A DNA stretch of 64,000 bases from the NCBI RefSeq assembly GCF_002849855.1, contig NZ_CP018617.1, positions 620,001-684,000 on the forward strand, read 5' to 3'. The DNA is from Vibrio azureus (GTDB taxonomy: Bacteria; Pseudomonadota; Gammaproteobacteria; Enterobacterales; Vibrionaceae). The notes under the pieces were generated by a model. The model saw only the letters and a program-made list of their open reading frames with translations, was not told the origin of the DNA and searched no databases. Both the position numbers and the translations under genes were made by a program. Below, in pieces: positions 9,279 to 18,179 of this stretch (position 1 is its first letter; each line of letters starts with the position of its first letter).

Positions 9279-10145
9279 ATGCTGAAAAGTTATTTGTCTA
9301 TTACAAAACCGGGCATTATTTTCGGCAACCTGATTTCTGTTGCGGCGGGGTTCTTCCTCGCCGCTAAAACAGAAGCGGCCAGTTTTACACTATTGCTAAC
9401 AGTGTTAGCGGGTGTTGGATTGGTCATTGCTTCAGGATGCGTAGTAAATAACATTTTTGACCGAGATATTGACCAAAAGATGAAGCGAACTCAACGTCGT
9501 GATTTGGTCTTAGGTAACATCAATAGCGATATCGCTTTTGTTTATGCCTTGGTCTTGTTACTCGTCGGTACCGCTTTATTATTCCAATTGGCCAACCCTT
9601 TATCAGCGGTTGTGGTTCTTCTTGGTTACGTGTTTTACGTGTTTTTCTACACCATGTGGTATAAACGTAACTCAGTTTATGGCACTTTGGTAGGAAGCCT
9701 TTCTGGAGCTGTTCCTCCTTTAGTGGGTTATCTTGCGGTGACAAACTACATTAGCTTAGAGTCGATTTTGCTCTTTTTAATGTTTTGTTTATGGCAGATG
9801 CCTCACTCATACGCAATCGCAATGTTTCGTATGCAGGACTACCGTGATGCAGGGATTCCTGTTTTACCAGTCAAAGAAGGTATTGAGAAAGCGCATCGTC
9901 ATATGAAAGCTTATGTCGTGGCATTTACTCTGGCATCTATGGGGCTATTTGCTTTAGGTGAAGCGGGGTATGAATACCTAGCTGTTTCTGCAGCGGTGTG
10001 TTTTGCATGGACAAGAGTCACTTTCCGTCCGGTCGATAATGACAACTGTGTGCCGTGGTCAAAAGCGGTATTTAAGGTGTCGTTACTTGCTGTTATGGCG
10101 ATCAGTGGTGTCTTAGGTATAGAGTTGATTCCTTTACCTTTTTAA
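9279..10145 (+). CDS. cyoE: Protoheme IX farnesyltransferase (heme O synthase)
   Basis: 288 aa, a UbiA-superfamily membrane prenyltransferase with about nine helices. The Asp-rich motif NNIFDRDIDQKMKRTQRR (about residues 57-74) and the conserved YKRNSVYGTLVGSLSGA-VPPLVGY segment identify it. It converts heme B to heme O by farnesylation; heme O is the catalytic heme of the oxidase encoded just upstream. It is the last gene of cyoABCDE and is followed by a strong terminator. Confidence 0.95.
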   Translation: MLKSYLSITKPGIIFGNLISVAAGFFLAAKTEAASFTLLLTVLAGVGLVIASGCVVNNIFDRDIDQKMKRTQRRDLVLGNINSDIAFVYALVLLLVGTALLFQLANPLSAVVVLLGYVFYVFFYTMWYKRNSVYGTLVGSLSGAVPPLVGYLAVTNYISLESILLFLMFCLWQMPHSYAIAMFRMQDYRDAGIPVLPVKEGIEKAHRHMKAYVVAFTLASMGLFALGEAGYEYLAVSAAVCFAWTRVTFRPVDNDNCVPWSKAVFKVSLLAVMAISGVLGIELIPLPF

Positions 10146-10175
10146 TCACATTTTCTCAACCATCCTAAGTATATT

Positions 10176-10214
10176 AAAGCCCTTATGTATCCGACGTAAG
10201 GGCTTTGTTGTTTT
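10176..10214 (+). terminator. Rho-independent terminator of the cyo operon
   Basis: An inverted repeat (AAAGCCCTTA...TAAGGGCTTT, with additional ACGT pairing inside) is followed by TGTTGTTTT. It lies 30 bp after the cyoE stop. Confidence 0.85.
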
Positions 10215-10218
10215 GGAG

Positions 10219-10486
10219 TATACCCAAGTAACCTCAAGATGCTGCGTTCAGCGAGGTGACCTTAACTCTCAGGCGCGGCAACGATTCGAAGATATAGTGG
10301 CTCTACATTGAGAATCGTTAACAAAGTCTGAGAGTTAAGGCCGCTCGCCCTTTGGGAGCGTGTCACTGAGCCGACTTCTTACGTCAGAGAACTTGGAAAG
10401 AGCCTGCTATTCCGCTTCGTTGTCTTCCTTGAATTCGACTCAGTGACCTCGCTCTGAATCAAGCATCTTGAAGTCACTTGGGTATA
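10219..10486. repeat. Full-length copy of the dispersed palindromic repeat (MITE-like)
   Basis: This 268-bp element has terminal inverted repeats (TATACCCAAGTAACC and its counterpart CACTTGGGTATA), and inside these a second imperfect inverted repeat (CTTAACTCTCAGGCGCG with CTGAGAGTTAAGG, around a core with AACGATTCG and CGTTAAC). It also holds the GCTATTCCGCTTCGTTG module. It encodes no protein. Shorter relatives elsewhere in the window look like deletion derivatives. It fills the gap between the cyo terminator and the LysR gene. Confidence 0.85.
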
Positions 10487-10496
10487 TTCTTTTTTC

Positions 10497-11387
10497 TTAT
10501 GTACTCTCAGGGTATCGAAGGTGATGCACGCATAAATCGTGAAATGCTTTGGCTTGAGGTGACACCGTTATATTGTTTAACCTAAAAATGCCAATCTCCC
10601 TTTCTAACAATGGATCAATCAAAGGCAGCCAAATTAAGTGAGAAGATTGGCTAGGAAATGCCAGTTTAGGTAGGGTTGTAATGCCAATACCCAGCTCCAA
10701 GACTGAAAACAAAGAAGTAATATTGGCCACGGAATAGAGCGCTTGTTCACTCAAGACACGGGCAGGGGTTGAATCTAATAAAAGGCATGTGCCATTTCGA
10801 ATGAAAGGCTGTTGCTGTAATGATTGCCATTTTACGCCTTTCTTGTATTTGGCCAATGGATTGTCTTTTAAGCAAACCACGCCAACGGGATCAGAGATTA
10901 GGGGAGTAAACTCGATACTGCTTGCATTTAGGTATGAGGCATTACCTAACGCTAAGTCAACATCACCTGATAATAACCTTGCTTCAACTCCTGCAGCATT
11001 ATCATCAAGTAAACTGACTTCTACATTAGGGTATTGAGTGCAAAACTTTTTTAGCACATTGGGGATCAGCTTGGCTGCAACGGATGGAATTGTTGCTATG
11101 CGTACTCGTCCTTGTTGGCCTGATGCCATACTTCTCAAGTCACTACAAAGAGAATGATAACCGCTAATAAACTGTATCACTTTGGGTAAGCATTGTTCTC
11201 CAAATGGTGTTAGTTTTGATTTATTCCCGGGCTCAAATAGTGGTTTACCAAGGTTTTCTTCAAGCGTTTTAATGGAAGTAGACAAAGCAGCTTGAGAACG
11301 ATTTACTTTATGTGCCGCTGAACGAAATCCACCTTCCTGAACCACTGTCACAAAATGCATTAATTGCTGTAACTTGATGTTATCCAT
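10497..11387 (-). CDS. LysR-type transcriptional regulator
   Basis: 296 aa. The N-terminal winged helix-turn-helix (residues ~5-62, VVQEGGFRSAAHKVNRSQAAL then the usual SIKTLEENLG) is followed by a substrate-binding co-inducer domain (about 90-290). I chose the ATG at 11387, preceded by GGAAG at 7 bases; a GTG three bases upstream is possible. It diverges from a RidA gene and the catabolic operon beyond it, so it probably controls these. A 20-bp palindrome lies between the divergent genes. The inducer is unknown. Confidence 0.88.
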   Translation of the reverse strand: MDNIKLQQLMHFVTVVQEGGFRSAAHKVNRSQAALSTSIKTLEENLGKPLFEPGNKSKLTPFGEQCLPKVIQFISGYHSLCSDLRSMASGQQGRVRIATIPSVAAKLIPNVLKKFCTQYPNVEVSLLDDNAAGVEARLLSGDVDLALGNASYLNASSIEFTPLISDPVGVVCLKDNPLAKYKKGVKWQSLQQQPFIRNGTCLLLDSTPARVLSEQALYSVANITSLFSVLELGIGITTLPKLAFPSQSSHLIWLPLIDPLLEREIGIFRLNNITVSPQAKAFHDLCVHHLRYPEST

Positions 11388-11429
11388 CACATTGCTTCCA
11401 TCCCTTTAAATGCGTTAACTCTAGGTTAT

Positions 11430-11449
11430 GTGATAAAAAAACTTATCAC
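11430..11449. promoter_or_regulatory. Candidate LysR operator in divergent promoter region
   Basis: A perfect inverted repeat, GTGATAA-6-TTATCAC, lies 43 bp upstream of the LysR start and about 100 bp upstream of the ridA-like start. Position and symmetry fit a LysR binding site, but the match to this regulator is inferred from location only. Confidence 0.5.
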
Positions 11450-11550
11450 TATTAAAAAATTTACCGTTAGATTTATCGCATGTCAATGTGCAATATTTAA
11501 CTAAATTAAAACAATATAATTACAAAATTAACCATTAGGCGATGTAGTCA

Positions 11551-11946
11551 ATGAAAAAATATCCTGTAAAAACTGCGTTGTATGCTTCGAAAGCGCCATT
11601 GGAATGGGCCATTGTTAATAATGGTACGCTTTATACTGCTCAGATCCCGATCGATGAGTCTGGTGCTGTTGTTGAAGGGGGCATCGAAGCGCAAACGCGT
11701 CAAACCTTTCAGAACCTTGTTCACACCTTAGAGTGTGCCGGGGAGTCACTGGACTCAGTGCTTCAAGTTCTTATATACGTTACTGATCGTGAATACCTGA
11801 CGACTGTGAATCAAGTTTACAGTGAGTACTTTGATGCCCCTTATCCTAATCGAGCCGCTATGGTCGTCGCGGGCTTGGCTCGTGAAGAAATGCTGGTTGA
11901 ATTTGTCGTTTATGCGGCTGTTGAGCACTCAGAACCTAATCCATAG
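11551..11946 (+). CDS. RidA family protein (reactive enamine/imine deaminase)
   Basis: 131 aa, the normal size for the YjgF/YER057c/UK114 family. The conserved arginine of the active site is retained in YPNRAAM, and the following acidic strand residue (MLVEFVVYAAV) is also retained, as in RidA of E. coli. RidA proteins hydrolyse reactive enamine/imine intermediates released by PLP enzymes or amine oxidases, in the cytoplasm. Here the gene lies between a divergent LysR regulator and an aldehyde dehydrogenase/dipeptidase/BCCT operon, which suggests it clears an imine made in that pathway. Start ATG at 11551; no strong ribosome site was seen. Confidence 0.85.
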   Translation: MKKYPVKTALYASKAPLEWAIVNNGTLYTAQIPIDESGAVVEGGIEAQTRQTFQNLVHTLECAGESLDSVLQVLIYVTDREYLTTVNQVYSEYFDAPYPNRAAMVVAGLAREEMLVEFVVYAAVEHSEPNP

Positions 11947-12130
11947 CGTCATTTTCTATTGGCTCATTTAAACCACAATGAGCTTATGCACATCAGTGCG
12001 TTTATTTAGTGCGTTTATGTAAGCCGAAACTATGCGACATAAAGAGTATTTGCAACAGAAAGTACATTTACATCAAGGCAACCTACATATTTTATGTATC
12101 CGTTCTTCTAAATGAAGACCACTAGAAATA

Positions 12131-12162
12131 TATACCCAAGCATCTGAGGTTACTTGGGTATA
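12131..12162. repeat. Dispersed palindromic repeat, 32-bp core copy
   Basis: TATACCCAAGCATCTGAGG pairs with the following TTACTTGGGTATA to make a near-complete palindrome. It lies 28 bp before the aldehyde dehydrogenase ATG, so it would sit in the leader or promoter of that operon. Confidence 0.85.
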
Positions 12163-12189
12163 CACAATTACAATCAAAAGGATAGAGCG

Positions 12190-13671
12190 ATGACTTTTAT
12201 TAACGATGTCCAAGTAGAAAAGATCCAAGTTCAAGCAGAAAAGTCTCTATACATAGCAGGCGAATGGCAGGCAGGGATTGGCAGTATCGATAATATTAAC
12301 CCGTCGGATATCACCGAGAATCTTGGTTCTTTTTCTCAAGCCAGTCAGGCTCAAGTTGAAGAGGCGATTCAAGCCGCGAGACAAGCTCAACCTGAATGGG
12401 AAAAAACACCGATTGAGCGCAAACAAACCATATTACAAGCTATCGGAGATGAGCTCATTGCTCGATGTGACGAACTCGGAACACTTTTGTCTCGTGAGGA
12501 AGGGAAACCTTTTGCTGAAGGGCGAGGGGAGATTTATCGCGCGGGACAGTTTTTTCAATACTTTGCCGCAGAAGTTCTAAGGCAAATCGGCGACTGTGCC
12601 GATTCTGTTCGTCCTGGTATCTCTGTGGAAGTGACACGCGAAGCCATTGGTGTTGTTGCTATTATTTCGCCTTGGAACTTCCCTACCGCAACGGCGGCAT
12701 GGAAAATTGCTCCAGCGCTTGCATTTGGTAACAGCGTTATCTGGAAACCAGCCAACTTAACGCCAGCCAGTGCGGTTGCACTCACAGAGATCATTCACCG
12801 CCAAGGTTTACCTGCGGGAGTGTTTAACCTAGTGCTAGGAAGTGGCTCTCAGGTGGGAAACACACTGATACATTCTAAAGAGATTGATGGTGTTAGCTTT
12901 ACTGGTTCAGTAGAGACTGGACGTAAAGTGGCCGCTGCGACGGCGCCGAATTTTGTGCGTAGTCAGTTAGAGATGGGCAGCAAAAATGCCTTGGTCATTG
13001 CAGATGATGCGGACATACAGATAGCCGTAGAAGCGACCATCGCGGGTTCTTTCTCTGGAGCAGGACAAAAATGTACAGCCTCGTCGCGTTTAGTTGTGAT
13101 GGACGGTATTCATGATGCCTATGTTGAAGCACTGATCAAACGTATGAGCCAGCTTAAGGTCGGTCATGCGCTGGAAGAGGGGATCTTTATGGGCCCCGTT
13201 GTGGACGGCCAACAGCTTGAGGCCAATTTAGATTGGATTGAAACAGCACGACAAAGTGGTGCAGAGTTGGCATTTGGAGGAGAGCGATTATCACTGAAAC
13301 ATGACGGCTTCTATATGTCACCGACACTTTTTTTGAATACGCAGAGCTCTTGGTCTGTGAACCAAGAAGAAGTTTTTGCCCCGCTTGCCTGCGTGATTCG
13401 AGTGGCCGATCTAGAAGAAGCCATTGCAGTGACGAACGATACTCGATTTGGTTTGACTGGCGGCATTATCACTCAAAGCTTGCGTAACAGTGCCATCTTC
13501 AAACAGCAGGCTCAAACCGGCTGTGTCATGGTCAATTTACCTACTGCAGGGACGGATTATCATGTGCCATTTGGAGGCAGAAAGTCATCGAGCTTTGGCC
13601 CTCGTGAACAAGGCCAGTATGCCAAAGAGTTCTACACCGTAATGAAGACGGCTTATCAGCGTCCATATTAA
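12190..13671 (+). CDS. NAD(P)-dependent aldehyde dehydrogenase
   Basis: 493 aa, normal ALDH length. Visible signatures are the cofactor segment ISPWNFPTATAAWKIAPALA, the glutamate motif LEMGSKNALV, and the catalytic-cysteine motif GQKCTASSRL. The ATG at 12190 follows AGGATAGAGCG; the TTG-started frame from 12154 begins within the palindromic repeat and is not credible. Sequence features resemble semialdehyde dehydrogenases but do not fix the substrate. It is the first gene of a run (M19 dipeptidase, BCCT transporter, two poorly known proteins), which suggests oxidation of an aldehyde formed from an imported amine or betaine. Confidence 0.9.
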   Translation: MTFINDVQVEKIQVQAEKSLYIAGEWQAGIGSIDNINPSDITENLGSFSQASQAQVEEAIQAARQAQPEWEKTPIERKQTILQAIGDELIARCDELGTLLSREEGKPFAEGRGEIYRAGQFFQYFAAEVLRQIGDCADSVRPGISVEVTREAIGVVAIISPWNFPTATAAWKIAPALAFGNSVIWKPANLTPASAVALTEIIHRQGLPAGVFNLVLGSGSQVGNTLIHSKEIDGVSFTGSVETGRKVAAATAPNFVRSQLEMGSKNALVIADDADIQIAVEATIAGSFSGAGQKCTASSRLVVMDGIHDAYVEALIKRMSQLKVGHALEEGIFMGPVVDGQQLEANLDWIETARQSGAELAFGGERLSLKHDGFYMSPTLFLNTQSSWSVNQEEVFAPLACVIRVADLEEAIAVTNDTRFGLTGGIITQSLRNSAIFKQQAQTGCVMVNLPTAGTDYHVPFGGRKSSSFGPREQGQYAKEFYTVMKTAYQRPY

Positions 13672-13731
13672 GCGAGCGCCGTTTAGTGAAGTACTGCACT
13701 CATTGCACTGTTTCAACATTAAGGAGTAGGT

Positions 13732-14721
13732 ATGTTTAAACAAAGGATTGTGATCGATGGATTACAGTATTGCAACTGGAACCGAGAATATTTTCAATCA
13801 CTTAAAGATAGTGGTGTTACTGCCGTTCATGCAACCATGGTTTACCACGAGAATGCACGAGAAACGCTTAGCCGTTTTGCCGAGTGGAATTTGCGTTTTG
13901 AGCAGCACGCCGATCTGATCATGCCGATCTATTCTGTAGCGGATATTGAAGTAGCAAAGAGGCAAAACAAGGTTGGTTTTTTGTTTGGTGCACAAAATTG
14001 TTCGCCGATAGAGGATGAGATTGGTTTGGTTGAGGTGATGCGCCGTCAGGGGCTTATGATTATGCAACTGACCTATAACAATCAAAGCTTGTTGGCAACT
14101 GGCTGCTATGAACAACATGATGCTGGTGTAACACGTTTTGGCCGCCAAGTCATTGAAGAAATGAATCGAGTCGGCATGATCATCGATATGTCGCACAGTG
14201 CTGAGCGCTCTACTTTAGAAACGATCGACCTGTCTGCTCGGCCAATATGTATCAGTCATGCTAATCCTATTTTTGCTCATGACGCTTTACGCAATAAATC
14301 CAATATTGTGCTGAAGGCCTTAACACAGCGAGGAGGTTTACTCGGATTTAGTTTATATCCATTCCATTTGCCCAACGGTAGTCAATGTACACTGGACGAT
14401 TTTTGCCAAATGGTAGCGAGAACGGCAGAGCTCGTTGGAGTCGAGCATCTAGGTATTGGCAGTGATTTATGCCTCAATCAACCACAACACGTTCTTGAAT
14501 GGATGCGAAATGGTCGTTGGTCAAAAGTGATGGATTATGGCGAAGGATCTCAAGGGAATGCGGGTTGGCCAGATGCTTTACCTTGGTTTTGTGGTGCTGG
14601 TGGTATGGAAAATATCTATAACGGATTATTAAACATAGGCTTTAGCGAAAAAGAATCGGGAAGAATACTGGGTGACAACTGGTTTGAATTTTTGAAACAA
14701 GGGCTTGAGTCAAAGGCATAA
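13732..14721 (+). CDS. Membrane dipeptidase family protein (peptidase M19)
   Basis: 329 aa, with a clear AAGGAG ribosome site before ATG 13732. M19 zinc-peptidase landmarks are present: the IIDMSHSAERSTLE segment, PICISHANP, and LGIGSDLCLN near the C-terminal third. There is no signal peptide, so it is cytoplasmic despite the family name. Members of this family are found in quaternary-amine catabolic clusters, for example near the dimethylglycine demethylase genes of Pseudomonas, where the substrate is uncertain. Here the gene lies between an aldehyde dehydrogenase and a BCCT transporter, which supports a similar catabolic role rather than general peptide hydrolysis. Confidence 0.85.
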   Translation: MFKQRIVIDGLQYCNWNREYFQSLKDSGVTAVHATMVYHENARETLSRFAEWNLRFEQHADLIMPIYSVADIEVAKRQNKVGFLFGAQNCSPIEDEIGLVEVMRRQGLMIMQLTYNNQSLLATGCYEQHDAGVTRFGRQVIEEMNRVGMIIDMSHSAERSTLETIDLSARPICISHANPIFAHDALRNKSNIVLKALTQRGGLLGFSLYPFHLPNGSQCTLDDFCQMVARTAELVGVEHLGIGSDLCLNQPQHVLEWMRNGRWSKVMDYGEGSQGNAGWPDALPWFCGAGGMENIYNGLLNIGFSEKESGRILGDNWFEFLKQGLESKA

Positions 14722-14748
14722 TTCTCATTTTTATTGTGGAGTCAGCGT

Positions 14749-16341
14749 ATGTCTGATTTAGCGAAGAGTATCAAAGCGTCTGCGCATGGACGTTCAGTAA
14801 ATAGCGTTTATCGCAAGAATTATTTTAAAGAAAATGCCACTAAGTTTGGCCTGAATAATCCAGCGCTTTGGTATAGCAGCAGTTTTGTAGGTGTTTTTGT
14901 TACTGCTGCACTCTATGATGGTGAAAAGTTAAATAAAATAGTAAACAACGGCTTTCAGCTTGCGGTTAGCTTCTTTGGTCCTTATTGGCAGGTTCTGCTG
15001 CTGCTGACCTTTCTCATTGGGCTTGGTTTAGCCTCTGGCAGAACAGGTCAGGTTAAGCTAGGTGGTTTAAGCAAACCAGAAATGAGCAGCTTTCGTTGGG
15101 TGGCAATCATATTTTGCACACTTCTAGCTGGTGGTGGTGTATTTTGGGCCGCAGCAGAACCGATTGCCCATTACGTTAGCCCACCACCGCTATATCTTGA
15201 GCAGACCGATAAACACCAACTTGCAGTCAATGCTCTTGCTCAATCCTTCATGCACTGGGGATTCCTCGCTTGGGCTATAGTGGGAGGCCTTACTTCGATT
15301 GTGGTTATGCATTTGCATTATGATAAAGGGTTGCCTCTTAAACCCAGAATTCTTCTTTACCCTTTATTTGGCAAGAAGGTCATCAAAGGACAACTCGGGG
15401 CGCTCATCGATGCTTGTTGTATTATTGCTGTTGCTGCAGGCACCATTGGCCCAATTGGTTTTTTGGGATTACAGGTTAGCTATGCATTAAATGCTTTGTT
15501 TGATATCCCTGATAGCTTTACTACGCAATCCCTGATCATTTTGTTTGCCATCGTTTTATATACCGCTTCTGCACTGAGTGGGATCAATCGCGGTATGCAA
15601 CTCCTCAGCCGTTATAATGTTATTCTGGCTGTCATACTAATGGTTTATATCCTAATTTTTGGCCCGACAAGCTTTATCTTCAACGGTTATATCCAAGCTG
15701 TTGGCACTATGGTGGATAACTTTATACCGATGGCAACTTATCGTGGTGATGAAGCATGGTTGAGCTGGTGGACAGTGTTTTTCTGGGGCTGGTTTTTAGG
15801 TTATGGCCCAATGATGGCGATTTTTATTGCGCGTATTTCGCGTGGCCGTTCGATACGTCAATTGATAACCACAATTTCAATTGTTGCCCCATTAACCACT
15901 TGTTTTTGGTTCACCATTGTCGGTGGAGCTGGATTAGCATTTGAAATGTCACTACCGGGTACAGTCAGCAATGCTTTCGAAGGTTTTAATCTTCCGGGTG
16001 CTTTATTAGCAGTCACTCAACAATTACCACTTCCAACTTTGATCTCCATCCTCTTCTTGATTTTGACAACCATTTTTATTGTCACAACTGGAGACTCTAT
16101 GACTTACACTATCAGCGTTGTTATAAGTGGTGAAACAGAACCAAACCCTCTGATTCGTGCATTTTGGGGAGTTGCAATGGGCGTGACAGCACTGATTTTA
16201 ATTTCGCTTGGGGCGGGCGGGATTACTGCTTTGCAGTCGTTTATTGTCATTACAGCGGTGCCTGTTTCCCTCATTCTTCTGCCCTCTTTATGGAATGCTC
16301 CTCAGATAGCGCTTAGCTTGGCTAAAGAGCAAGGCGTTTAA
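14749..16341 (+). CDS. BCCT family transporter (betaine/carnitine/choline type)
   Basis: 530 aa with about 12 membrane helices. Family landmarks include GGGVFWAAAEPIAHY, SALSGINRGMQLLSRYN and FIARISRGRSIRQ. BCCT carriers import quaternary ammonium compounds by Na+/H+ symport or by exchange. In the helix-8 segment that usually reads WxxFYWAWWISWSP, this protein has WTVFFWGWFLGYGP, so two of the aromatic substrate-box tryptophans are Phe and Tyr; the substrate may be unusual. ATG 14749 follows TGGAG. The N terminus has about 50 extra hydrophilic residues before the first helix. It is the likely uptake system for the catabolic operon. Confidence 0.9.
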   Translation: MSDLAKSIKASAHGRSVNSVYRKNYFKENATKFGLNNPALWYSSSFVGVFVTAALYDGEKLNKIVNNGFQLAVSFFGPYWQVLLLLTFLIGLGLASGRTGQVKLGGLSKPEMSSFRWVAIIFCTLLAGGGVFWAAAEPIAHYVSPPPLYLEQTDKHQLAVNALAQSFMHWGFLAWAIVGGLTSIVVMHLHYDKGLPLKPRILLYPLFGKKVIKGQLGALIDACCIIAVAAGTIGPIGFLGLQVSYALNALFDIPDSFTTQSLIILFAIVLYTASALSGINRGMQLLSRYNVILAVILMVYILIFGPTSFIFNGYIQAVGTMVDNFIPMATYRGDEAWLSWWTVFFWGWFLGYGPMMAIFIARISRGRSIRQLITTISIVAPLTTCFWFTIVGGAGLAFEMSLPGTVSNAFEGFNLPGALLAVTQQLPLPTLISILFLILTTIFIVTTGDSMTYTISVVISGETEPNPLIRAFWGVAMGVTALILISLGAGGITALQSFIVITAVPVSLILLPSLWNAPQIALSLAKEQGV

Positions 16342-16442
16342 GGATGGGTAACAGAGGAGAAGTTATTAGAGGAAACCATTAAAGGTTACTTGGAAATATA
16401 AAATAGTCTGAATATTAATGATAACAATAGGTGGTGAGCAAA

Positions 16443-18179
16443 ATGGACGCACATCGTTCTACAGACGCAGAGACAATACTAAGAAAGGCAGCTATTGTCA
16501 TGGACCCAAATCGGCTAGGAGCCATGCATCAAACTCGAATCAGTTTTGCGAGAAGTTTGATTCGAAAGATAGCGAGTCACGCTTGGCAATTTTCTTTAAC
16601 GGAGTGGCAATTATGTCCACGCGGGTTTGGTTACGTTATCTATCGAATAGTCACGCCTGAAAACAGGTATCACTTTATCGCTTTTTGTAATGAAATAGAA
16701 GATGATGAGCGTAATGATAGAGTCATTGCTAATAAATGGGATGTGACTTTTGCACTTGTACAAGGTGAAGTAGATGCAGAGCTATTAAGGCAGTTAAGTG
16801 AAAACATTCCATTACAAGAAGCGGGGCGAAATTCTAACAAAGTATTAGTACTTGCCCGTGCAAATAAAAGTGTTCGTGTTTTTGAGCATATAATAAAAGC
16901 TTTATCTGAGGGGGTACAGCCACAAGCTCACGAGTTGATTGAAGTGGGTTATATTCTGCGTACTACAGCGGTTTATGGTAATGGTAAATTTGGTATTGCA
17001 GACTTTAATCGTCTAGAGAACAATCCTGATTTTTGCCAATCATTTAGTGCTCAAATGTGTGCCGTTTATCTGCTTAGGTCGTTCAGCTTAGATTGGGTTC
17101 ATTATCTGGCAAGGCAGAAGGGAAATAATAACGCCGTTACCCTGAATAGAGAGCTTCAACGTTATCTTGGTGTGGGTAATGCAACTGGGTTAGGCATGGC
17201 CCCATTTTTAATTCATCACCCTTGTATCGTTGATCAGTGGATGACTACTCGAGAAAAAGCGATTGCTGAAGTCTTAGCATTAGATTGTGACATCCAGCAA
17301 TGGAATGCTTTGGAGCGTTTGTTGCTTAAAGCGGTACGTCATTTAAAGCAGATTGTAACGATTAACGACTATCAGCAGCAGCTCAATCAACAAGCGATAA
17401 AAGACGTAAGGCAACTTATAAACTGTATGCCGTGGTTCATCGACAATCAGAAAACATGGTCAGAACTCGTTGAGCATAGTAGAAGTTTTGGTTTGGAGAG
17501 CCAAGAAATTCTGTTGTCATGTTTAATTGAACTCTACCCATGCATGGTTGATTCACTTTCTGAGCAAATGAATACAAGTGAATCCTTTTCTCTCTCGTCT
17601 GGACTTGCTGTAAAAGACTTAATGACCGCAATTGAGGAGAAGTATCAATGGGCCATCAAAGAAGATTACTCTCTTCCTGAAAGCTGTTACTGGTTTTGGT
17701 ATCGCTCTAAAGATAAGGAGGAGCCAAGGCTAGGGGTTCGTGGCCAAGAAAAGGGGGAAGAAAACGAACTTCCTCTAGATATTGGCCGACAAGTTAATTG
17801 TCTCTATGGCAGCTTGCAGCAACATTCTTTCACGATGTCATTAGCAGAATTTTTATTGTTATACCCTCAATATCGGACTATAGCACGTCGTGTTTGGACG
17901 TTATGCCAGCGAAAGATGGGGGACGTACAAATGAACGTTATTCACCAAAAAACTCTACCTATTCATTTGTTACGATGTAAGCTATCAATGTTAGGTGCGA
18001 CTAAATTTGACCCTCGTTCTGATCGTTGGGTACGCGTTACTTTCTTCCAAGGAGCGCCATTAATTGATGAAATTAATGATCCTAGCTATACCGATACATG
18101 GTTGTTTCCAATTATTGAAGCGACAGCGTCCATGAAAAAGCAAGCGCTGAAGGAGGGGTATGATGATTGTCTCTCATAA
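16443..18179 (+). CDS. Conserved hypothetical protein of the BCCT/DUF3726 operon
   Basis: 578 aa, not recognised. It has no signal peptide or membrane helix and is probably cytoplasmic. It begins MDAHRSTDAETILRKAAIVM, and the next part has a strand-rich segment (FSLTEWQLCPRGFGYVIYRI). The middle is alpha-helical, and the last ~150 residues contain WYRSKDKEEPRLGVRG and a Trp/Arg-rich tail. The ATG at 16443 follows AGGTGGTGAG; a GTG at 16431 is an alternative. The gene follows the BCCT transporter by about 100 bp and overlaps the DUF3726-like gene by 17-20 bp, so it is translationally coupled to it. The context suggests an enzyme or enzyme partner in breakdown of the imported compound. No function is claimed. 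Confidence 0.75.
   Translation: MDAHRSTDAETILRKAAIVMDPNRLGAMHQTRISFARSLIRKIASHAWQFSLTEWQLCPRGFGYVIYRIVTPENRYHFIAFCNEIEDDERNDRVIANKWDVTFALVQGEVDAELLRQLSENIPLQEAGRNSNKVLVLARANKSVRVFEHIIKALSEGVQPQAHELIEVGYILRTTAVYGNGKFGIADFNRLENNPDFCQSFSAQMCAVYLLRSFSLDWVHYLARQKGNNNAVTLNRELQRYLGVGNATGLGMAPFLIHHPCIVDQWMTTREKAIAEVLALDCDIQQWNALERLLLKAVRHLKQIVTINDYQQQLNQQAIKDVRQLINCMPWFIDNQKTWSELVEHSRSFGLESQEILLSCLIELYPCMVDSLSEQMNTSESFSLSSGLAVKDLMTAIEEKYQWAIKEDYSLPESCYWFWYRSKDKEEPRLGVRGQEKGEENELPLDIGRQVNCLYGSLQQHSFTMSLAEFLLLYPQYRTIARRVWTLCQRKMGDVQMNVIHQKTLPIHLLRCKLSMLGATKFDPRSDRWVRVTFFQGAPLIDEINDPSYTDTWLFPIIEATASMKKQALKEGYDDCLS

Noticed and set aside
10219..10486. Possible structured RNA or riboswitch because of nested hairpins
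   Set aside because: The same sequence recurs in part at other places in both orientations and its ends are inverted repeats, so a mobile repeat explains it better.
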